A DNA stretch of 63,024 nucleotides, taken from positions 1-63,024 of the IMG/VR virus record IMGVR_UViG_3300045120_000291; one strand, given 5' to 3'. Under the pieces are notes generated by a model, which saw only the letters and a list, made by a program, of their open reading frames with translations, did no database searches and had not been told where the DNA came from. Source of the DNA: a virus. How positions within the stretch are numbered: the stretch's first letter is position 1; each line of letters begins with the position of its first letter. This document shows positions 57,824 through 63,024 of the stretch, piece by piece. Made by a program: the position numbers and the translations under genes.

Positions 57824-57999
57824 TTTCGATTACTCCTATGCCAGTCGTAAGCTAGAACACAGAGGGAGTAGAGAAGGAACGCCCCGCCAAGTAAGCATGA
57901 CCACAAGGGCCACCCTCGGAGATACAGAATGATTCCCAGTCCTAGAAAGGCGGTGTCAACTGCAAGACCGATTGCCACTTGGCGGGGCGTTAGAAACAT
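57757..57999 (-). CDS. Small membrane protein, 80 aa
   Basis: Two hydrophobic segments (about 8-26 and 30-50) and a basic C-terminal tail (WRKFRKTIKS). The start overlaps the MazG-like stop (TGATG) and the end overlaps the DUF3820-like gene by 67 bases. The function is unknown. Confidence 0.6.
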   Translation of the reverse strand: MFLTPRQVAIGLAVDTAFLGLGIILYLRGWPLWSCLLGGAFLLYSLCVLAYDWHRSNRKWRKFRKTIKSQFSRLVSSKDG

Positions 58000-58436
58000 C
58001 AGAAACCCTTACCGCCTTCCTTGGCGCGATTCTCAGGCTTGTGGTCAGCTCGATGCTGGTTATAGACTAGCTTCTGCATCACTGCGCCGGCGAGATCCAG
58101 GTCACGCGCACCAGCAAGATCGAAGATGCGAATCAGCGCGTCAGCCAACTCAACTTCTTCTGCGCGGCGTTCCGGCAGGTGATCGTCCATCTTGCTCTTG
58201 CGACCGCCTTCCATCGCTTCGCTGATTTCGCTGTGGATCAGAGCGATCTTGGTGCCGAAGACGTGTTTATCCATCGGGTCCAGCCCTTCCCACCATCCTG
58301 ACTTACGGGACAGCAGATGGCAGAGCAGTTGTGCGTCCTCCAGGCCTTTAGCGGCGCTGAGGAGAACATTGATATTCATCCCCATCCCATGCAGGGAGTT
58401 GATGTCATTGTGGACTTGGTCGCTATTCAGTTCCAT
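57999..58436 (-). CDS. MazG-like nucleotide pyrophosphatase
   Basis: ATG 58436 lies 8 bases after the upstream stop; an upstream TTG at 58475 is less likely. The 145-aa protein has the MazG-type helical core IALIHSEISEAMEGGRK, then EEVELADALIRIFD, which hold the acidic metal ligands ExxE and ExxxD. Phage MazG proteins cleave nucleoside triphosphates or ppGpp-like alarmones and may keep host transcription active. Confidence 0.8.
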   Translation of the reverse strand: MELNSDQVHNDINSLHGMGMNINVLLSAAKGLEDAQLLCHLLSRKSGWWEGLDPMDKHVFGTKIALIHSEISEAMEGGRKSKMDDHLPERRAEEVELADALIRIFDLAGARDLDLAGAVMQKLVYNQHRADHKPENRAKEGGKGF

Positions 58437-58443
58437 GGACGCC

Positions 58444-58653
58444 TCAGCTATTGTAACGGGAAGGGATAACCTCAACCTCGAGGTCGAAGTTTTTGATAGT
58501 CGGGTGGATCTTGCACATCTGACGTTTCACGAACTTCTTGGCTTTTGTTCTCGAATACTTCTTGGTGTTGAACTGTGCAAGATATAGAACCTCGGAATAC
58601 ACGTTGCCCAGAGGGCTAAGGGACTCAATTGTTGCGGAGACGTTGAAGTTCAT
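58444..58653 (-). CDS. Hypothetical protein, 69 aa
   Basis: 69 aa, basic in the middle (TKKYSRTKAKKFVKRQ), beta-rich elsewhere. It is the first gene after a weak promoter (58707-58679). No family is recognised. Confidence 0.6.
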   Translation of the reverse strand: MNFNVSATIESLSPLGNVYSEVLYLAQFNTKKYSRTKAKKFVKRQMCKIHPTIKNFDLEVEVIPSRYNS

Positions 58654-58678
58654 AGGCTCACCTGCTGCGGGTGCTTAT

Positions 58679-58707
58679 AGGTTAAGGGTAACGGGTTCGG
58701 ATTGCAA
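58679..58707 (-). promoter_or_regulatory. Promoter, TTGCAA-17-TAACCT
   Basis: TTGCAA (58707-58702) and TAACCT (58684-58679) are 17 bp apart. The leader to ATG 58653 carries GGTGAG. The -10 is off consensus. Confidence 0.4.
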
Positions 58708-58711
58708 AGAG

Positions 58712-61129
58712 TTAATTGGGTTTCTTTTTGTTTTTGGAATAATCTGGGATATGGAGAATACGGAAGCATCGACTATGAAATTGGAACTTTTCCGCAATCT
58801 TGACTTTGTCTACTTCAATAATGTATCCGCTATCACATAGGGACTTTATTGCCAAGTCCATTGCGACTGTGGCACCGCTACGATGTCCAGAGAAGATAGG
58901 CATTCTTGCCACCCGCTGCTGGATGTATTTGCGCGGAATGATTATATTGGTGCGCAAAGAGTCCGGACAGTTGTAGCCTGCAGGAACCGGAGTGTCCAGG
59001 TATTCCCTGATCATCAGAGCGAGCTTGCGTTCACGCGTGTCATCGTCGCTACCGACGTCTCCGCTTTCAATACGTCGGCTCATGATAGCGATGTCGCGCC
59101 TGACTACATCTAGCGCCCATGTGGTGTGGTGGATATGAATCAATGGGTTCAGATGGTTGTCTGCGGTAGCAATCAGCGCCGCGATGCGCATCATTTTGAG
59201 CGAAGCGCGGTTCCACATCTGACGCCACATCTCATCGGTGCTACTATTAATCTCTGCATCGCATTCCAATTCGAATTGGTGAATGACTTCAGCAGCGTCC
59301 GCAGTGCGGTCGACATGCACCGTTTCCTGGCGGTCGATCAATGTCATTGCGTAGGTGCAGATGTCTGCGACCAGATCCCCTAGTGCCTTGTTCGGTTCGC
59401 GCAGAGGGGCAGTGTTCAAAGGCGGACGTTCTCCATTATATTCAATCATACTGAAGCGCGAAAGGAACCCGTCTTCCATCATGCCTTGTGTAAGCGCCTG
59501 ATAGAATGTATCAGGCGTAGACTCTCCGATCATGCTGTATGCAACACCAGAGACGCTTCCAATGTTGGAATTGACATTTGAGTAAGAGATGCCGCCGACG
59601 ATGCTCTGTGGTCCAGACTTCTGGTACAGGTTTGTCATCACCGTGCGCAGCGCCTGCATCGGCGTATCGCGCCCATCTTCGTTTGCCATGCGCTTCAGCT
59701 TCTTACCCCATTCGCCTGCCACATTGACGAATGACGGGTTAGCTGCGACTGCTTTTGATAGTGCAGGGCCAGAAGCAAAGTCATTGAAGTCCACAAAGCG
59801 CATCACTGGAGGTTGTCGACTTGCGGCTGCGGTAATCAAGGCAGCGATGCCACTGTGCATGGCTTCCTTACCGATCGCAGACCGTGCGATTAGGACCATA
59901 TACAGATTCAGGCCTGACTGTGGAATGCAGAATGCTTTACCACAGACTCCCGCTAGGAACCCGATAGCTGCGACAATGGCAACTTCTTTGACTGGTCGCG
60001 GTGCAGACTGATAAATAAACTGCGCAATCTGACCCGCCACGCCAGGAGGCCACGGTAGTCCTCCGCTTTGTGCGGCCGTAGGGGGCGGCGCAGGCCCGAG
60101 CGTAGCGAACCCGGCCGCTGGTGGCGGCGCTGTGACTTCTACGCCTGGGGGCCCAGGTACATGCAACAAAGTAGCATCTTGGCCGGTGCGCGGTATGTGC
60201 TGCGCCGAAACTGCGATAGCACTAGCGTCGACCTTTTCTACGCCTGCTTGACGTGTACGAATAGTCCGCAGAGTAAAGTCCAGGTAACGATCGTCTTGTG
60301 TCGCTTTATCTCGCTTACCGAGACCGCTCATTCTAAACAATCGGCGACACTGTGTATTTGATTTGCTGTAGAACGTGAACATGGACAGCAGCGCTAGGTC
60401 TGCTTCGGATTGTGACTTATATCCAAGTTCGGTATAGGTGCCATGTACGTCGCCTTCCTTAGACGTACATCTGCAGAGGGCATTAAACTTGTCCGCATTG
60501 CTAGCAGACATGGCGCGTTCGATTAATTCAGAATCAGTAAGGTCGTCGTCAACCTCTACCAATTCAACCTTCTCGCTAGGTGCAGCCGAACCTCGAATTT
60601 CAGTAGCGAGAATGTCAAGCAGTTCTTGCTTGTCCGACAGCGGGCCCATCATAAGCACGTTACCCGTGCAGATAATGAATCGCTCTTGCGAATAGATTTC
60701 TACGCCGTCTCGACGCAGACCAGGACCAATCTTACCCCTGACCCAGATGTGCAAGCCCTTACCAGATTTAGAATACTCAACGTAAGAGTTGAATGCCTGG
60801 CAGATGCGCCACTGGCGGTTGAACTGCTCTTGTGTCGTCCACTTCTTGGGATCAGGTTCGTTGCTGGCGTCCTTGACATCAATGTCAATGCAGGTAAAGT
60901 CATCTTCTTCGGTCAATACATAGCCAACGTCCCCGTTACACTTTCGCGCTTCGGTGCATGCTTGATCGAAGGTAAGCCACTCTGACGGCGACGTCACGCT
61001 AGCGAAATGGTTCCCTGTCCATCGAGGCGCTTTGTTGTGCCTCGCATCACTACTTGGACAGGTGTAACACCATTGCGGGCGTTGTCGAAGCTCAAGTGGA
61101 ATATGAGCCCAACTGTGCCCAGGTGTCAT
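58712..61129 (-). CDS. Primase-polymerase/DUF3987 helicase-like protein
   Basis: 805 aa. The N terminus (1-200) is a primase-polymerase domain with the acidic motif CIDIDV (80-85) and SKSGKGLHIW (120-129). A linker rich in Pro and Ala (about 310-365) leads to a C-terminal DUF3987 domain from residue 370. Its P-loop position reads RSAIGKEA (about 413-420), with Glu in place of the usual Ser/Thr. It should lay down primers and unwind DNA. Confidence 0.8.
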   Translation of the reverse strand: MTPGHSWAHIPLELRQRPQWCYTCPSSDARHNKAPRWTGNHFASVTSPSEWLTFDQACTEARKCNGDVGYVLTEEDDFTCIDIDVKDASNEPDPKKWTTQEQFNRQWRICQAFNSYVEYSKSGKGLHIWVRGKIGPGLRRDGVEIYSQERFIICTGNVLMMGPLSDKQELLDILATEIRGSAAPSEKVELVEVDDDLTDSELIERAMSASNADKFNALCRCTSKEGDVHGTYTELGYKSQSEADLALLSMFTFYSKSNTQCRRLFRMSGLGKRDKATQDDRYLDFTLRTIRTRQAGVEKVDASAIAVSAQHIPRTGQDATLLHVPGPPGVEVTAPPPAAGFATLGPAPPPTAAQSGGLPWPPGVAGQIAQFIYQSAPRPVKEVAIVAAIGFLAGVCGKAFCIPQSGLNLYMVLIARSAIGKEAMHSGIAALITAAASRQPPVMRFVDFNDFASGPALSKAVAANPSFVNVAGEWGKKLKRMANEDGRDTPMQALRTVMTNLYQKSGPQSIVGGISYSNVNSNIGSVSGVAYSMIGESTPDTFYQALTQGMMEDGFLSRFSMIEYNGERPPLNTAPLREPNKALGDLVADICTYAMTLIDRQETVHVDRTADAAEVIHQFELECDAEINSSTDEMWRQMWNRASLKMMRIAALIATADNHLNPLIHIHHTTWALDVVRRDIAIMSRRIESGDVGSDDDTRERKLALMIREYLDTPVPAGYNCPDSLRTNIIIPRKYIQQRVARMPIFSGHRSGATVAMDLAIKSLCDSGYIIEVDKVKIAEKFQFHSRCFRILHIPDYSKNKKKPN

Positions 61130-61368
61130 TCGCTAGGTCCTCTCTTGGCGAGAAGCTGTGTACGCCATTGATCTATAAAGGGTTTTACCTTGTCACGTTC
61201 CCACAACACGAGCTGTTGACCGGTGACAATGATCGCGTCAGGAAGCAGGCCCGCCTTTCGACGGAAGTGGATAGCAGGCCTTGTAACTTCAAGCTCTTGG
61301 CATATTTCAGACGAGGTGATGTACGCCTCGTTGAAACGCTCCTGAGCACTTACATTCGGGGTATCCAT
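61126..61368 (-). CDS. Small helix-turn-helix protein, 80 aa
   Basis: ATG 61368 is chosen because the promoter lies just upstream and an earlier ATG (61410) would be inside it. The segment YITSSEICQELEVTRPAI looks like a MerR/excisionase-type helix-turn-helix, followed by a QWRTQLL helix. It overlaps the primase start (ATGA). It may regulate its operon. Confidence 0.65.
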   Translation of the reverse strand: MDTPNVSAQERFNEAYITSSEICQELEVTRPAIHFRRKAGLLPDAIIVTGQQLVLWERDKVKPFIDQWRTQLLAKRGPSE

Positions 61369-61405
61369 ATACTTCCTGACAGGCGATCGGTTTGGTGCGC
61401 TGCAT

Positions 61406-61434
61406 AGCATAGCGCAACGGGGTAAGTGTCACAA
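61406..61434 (-). promoter_or_regulatory. Promoter, TTGTGA-17-TATGCT
   Basis: TTGTGA (61434-61429) and TATGCT (61411-61406) are 17 bp apart, overlapping the stop of the upstream gene. A second TATGC copy follows. It serves the HTH gene and the primase. Confidence 0.6.
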
Positions 61435-62178
61435 CGGATGTTGCACTCGGTTCTTCTTTTCAAATTGATAACGCAACCTGAACTCCATCACATAGGCGTC
61501 CCACTCCTTGATCGCCTTGTTCCTCTGTGCAACTGCGGTCTTCCAAGCCACGCGCGCATTCTCGACGCGTTCTGCTTGTTCGTTCAACACAGGAGGTGGC
61601 GGAGTCCAGCCTGGTTTCGCTTCCTCAACCTTCTGTTCTTCTTCCGCTTTGCGCATTGCTGCGGTCTGTTCGTCCTCTTCGGACCAGAACCGACACAACT
61701 GGATACTGTGGTCAAGCGCGTCCCGGAAGTTAAGCACAGGACGGTTGAGAAAGGTCGAATAATGCGAACCTTCCAACATGCTACGCATGCGATCGTCTTC
61801 GAACGGATCGAAGCGACCTGTAATCATTTCGAAAGTAGCCGACCTCGTGATCGCTGCATCACGTTCTTCCGCATCGTATGTCTTATCAAACAACGACAAC
61901 GGAGTTTCGCGTTGCGGGATAACGACTCCAGGCGGTGGAACGGGGCTTGCCGCAACAGTAGGGCCAGCCGAAGGGTACAGGTTACCGGCTGCGCGCCAGT
62001 CCGAGTCAGCGGGTTCTTTGTAGTCCCATCCAACCCCCTGGAATTCCCGAGCAAGAAGCTCTGCAGCGTTGAAATTCTCATCGTCATACGACGAAAACTC
62101 CAATTCCGCATCGCTGACTGGACCAGCTTCAAAGCCGGCTTTGCCAAAGAACTCCAGGAGGTTAGGTTTCTTAGTCAT
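61429..62178 (-). CDS. Hypothetical protein, 249 aa
   Basis: ATG 62178 overlaps the upstream stop (TGATG). The protein has a proline-rich linker (about 75-90), a helical central part, and a long charged C-terminal coiled coil with KAEEEQKVEEAK. No family is recognised. It lies just upstream of the primase operon. Confidence 0.65.
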   Translation of the reverse strand: MTKKPNLLEFFGKAGFEAGPVSDAELEFSSYDDENFNAAELLAREFQGVGWDYKEPADSDWRAAGNLYPSAGPTVAASPVPPPGVVIPQRETPLSLFDKTYDAEERDAAITRSATFEMITGRFDPFEDDRMRSMLEGSHYSTFLNRPVLNFRDALDHSIQLCRFWSEEDEQTAAMRKAEEEQKVEEAKPGWTPPPPVLNEQAERVENARVAWKTAVAQRNKAIKEWDAYVMEFRLRYQFEKKNRVQHPL

Positions 62179-62366
62179 CACCAGCTCATTGCAGGTTCAG
62201 CCCAGCGCACGATGTCGAGCGCTTGCTGGTAGGGTAAGACAGGACCGACTTCGCCATTGGCGGTCAATAAGGATTGGGCACGGGCGATCACTACTGCTTC
62301 CATCGGGTCTGGATTGGCAGTGATTGTATCTTTGATAAGCGGATCTATCTGTAGACAAGCGTTCAT
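62178..62366 (-). CDS. Hypothetical protein, 62 aa
   Basis: 62 aa, helical and acidic. It is the first gene after the promoter at 62420-62392 and is coupled to the next gene by TGATG. No family is recognised. Confidence 0.6.
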   Translation of the reverse strand: MNACLQIDPLIKDTITANPDPMEAVVIARAQSLLTANGEVGPVLPYQQALDIVRWAEPAMSW

Positions 62367-62391
62367 AGCAGACTCCTTGTGTTACGGGTAC

Positions 62392-62420
62392 AGCATAGCG
62401 CATGCTTAATTGATTTGCAA
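62392..62420 (-). promoter_or_regulatory. Promoter, TTGCAA-17-TATGCT
   Basis: TTGCAA (62420-62415) and TATGCT (62397-62392) are 17 bp apart, preceded by AAACAGGTG. It lies between the 62428 and 62366 genes. Confidence 0.7.
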
Positions 62421-62427
62421 CACCTGT

Positions 62428-62679
62428 TTAATAGATGAAACCCCACGCCTCGAGAAATTTTTCATCAGAAAGCGTGAGACTTGTAGTGAGTTCGATATTC
62501 AATCCTCTTGTGAGCATGTCGCGCAAAGCAGCAACACGCTCTTCAATTGGATTTTCTTGGTCAGACACGAACTTGTCAACTCTAGCAATCTTGACTTGAT
62601 TGCCAGAAAAGCCTGGAAGTGGAGGCACATCCTTTTTGTACTCGAATTTGAGTATTTCTTCGAGTGTCAGTCTATTCAC
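62428..62679 (-). CDS. Hypothetical protein, 83 aa
   Basis: 83 aa with an N-terminal helix (LTLEEILKFEYKK) and an acidic central part. The start overlaps the upstream stop (ATGA). It ends just before the promoter at 62420. No family is recognised. Confidence 0.6.
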   Translation of the reverse strand: MNRLTLEEILKFEYKKDVPPLPGFSGNQVKIARVDKFVSDQENPIEERVAALRDMLTRGLNIELTTSLTLSDEKFLEAWGFIY

Positions 62680-63024
62680 TTCCTCTCCCCTTGTGGGTGC
62701 AATGCTGCAGACAGGGCGGCGTGCAATGCTGCTTCGTGGTTCTGTCCGTCGAATACGTCCTGATAGGCGTCTCGGGCATCGTCCATCAGGTCGTCTAATT
62801 TTATTGCTGCTAGCATGTAAGCTGGATCAATCGTCGGCGAGTTTTCAATCAGCACATGCCTGACGACGCCGACCATGTTTCCGAACCCAAACCAGTTCGC
62901 CGCCTTGGTTACTCTTGCCGCAAACTCTCCCGGTGACTCAACAAACGGCCATTGCTTCACCGCCTCACTAACCGTCACCGCAGAGGTCGGGGGGGGGGGG
63001 GGGGGGTGGTATTGGTATTGAGGT
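62676..63024 (-). CDS. Hypothetical protein, right-edge part; probably continuous with 1..707
   Basis: In the window the only start codon is GTG at 62978 (100 aa), without a convincing ribosome binding site. However the frame is open to the edge, through a poly-proline stretch encoded by the 18-base C run, and matches the frame that leaves the left edge. Joined, they form one protein of about 351 aa. The C-terminal 100 residues are helical, with an acidic KLDDLMDDARDAYQDVFDG segment. Confidence 0.6.
   Translation of the reverse strand, partial: PQYQYHPPPPPPTSAVTVSEAVKQWPFVESPGEFAARVTKAANWFGFGNMVGVVRHVLIENSPTIDPAYMLAAIKLDDLMDDARDAYQDVFDGQNHEAALHAALSAALHPQGERK
62989..63006. repeat. Run of 18 G
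   Basis: An uninterrupted 18-base G homopolymer lies 18 bases from the window end, unlike anything else in the window. It would encode prolines on the minus strand. Poly-G is a known artefact of two-colour sequencing, so length and reality are uncertain. Confidence 0.7.

Noticed and set aside
1-63024. Prophage or temperate phage
   Set aside because: No integrase, excisionase with attachment site, CI/Cro-like repressor pair or flanking bacterial genes are visible; the one HTH protein lies in the primase operon.
1-63024. CRISPR array
   Set aside because: No regularly spaced repeats of 25-40 bp with unique spacers were found; the only tandem repeats are the 22-bp iteron-like units.

Overview
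This window looks like the essentially complete genome of a virulent tailed phage with a long non-contractile tail (siphovirus type) that infects a Gram-negative bacterium. The evidence is a full head, neck and tail cassette with a tape-measure protein but no sheath or baseplate genes, a lysis cassette with an overlapping inner/outer membrane spanin pair (needed only against an outer membrane), and no integrase, repressor or partition genes. The reading frame that runs off the left edge (1..707, minus strand) continues in frame into the gene at the right edge (62676..63024, minus strand) if the two ends are joined. The window is therefore probably a circular or circularly permuted genome of about 63 kb opened inside one gene. 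An 18-base G run next to the right edge may be an assembly artefact.

Layout. Transcription diverges from a 1.5-kb non-coding region at about 3.54-5.05 kb. That region has the hallmarks of a replication origin: an AT-rich stretch, three 22-bp iteron-like repeats, an array of TGAAC palindromes, four exact DnaA boxes and one near match. To the left, minus-strand genes (3535 down to 700, then across the junction and from 63024 down to 38044) encode small early proteins and the replication, nucleotide and DNA-modification machinery. To the right, plus-strand genes (5053 to 38047) run through a block of tightly coupled accessory genes (5855-12043), a PAS-domain protein and the lysis genes (12122-14475), terminase, portal, scaffold and capsid (14560-20218), further head proteins including an unusual leucine-rich-repeat protein (20304-24824), neck and tail-tube genes (24840-27700), tail chaperones with a -1 frameshift, tape measure, and tail tip (27717-38047). 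The two arms converge with a 4-base overlap at 38044-38047.

DNA modification. From 46695 down to 42252 (minus strand) lie QueE, a glutamine-amidotransferase/QueC fusion, QueD, GTP cyclohydrolase I, a small unknown protein and a DpdA-type DNA guanine transglycosylase. Together they should make preQ0 from GTP and put a 7-deazaguanine base into the phage DNA. The amidotransferase domain suggests the final base is deoxyarchaeosine (dG+), as in coliphage 9g, giving broad protection from host restriction. The DpdA gene apparently starts at a CTG codon.

Replication. The phage encodes a family B DNA polymerase, a sliding-clamp-like protein, a primase-polymerase/DUF3987 protein, SF1 and SF2 helicases, a Cas4-like nuclease, a RecA-like ATPase, a DUF669 protein, an ATP-dependent ligase, RNase H, ThyX and a MazG-like pyrophosphatase. 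Most transcription units in both arms are preceded by the same sigma70-like promoter, with TTGCA(A/T/C)-type -35 and TATGCT-type -10 boxes 17 bp apart, suggesting that host polymerase transcribes the phage throughout.
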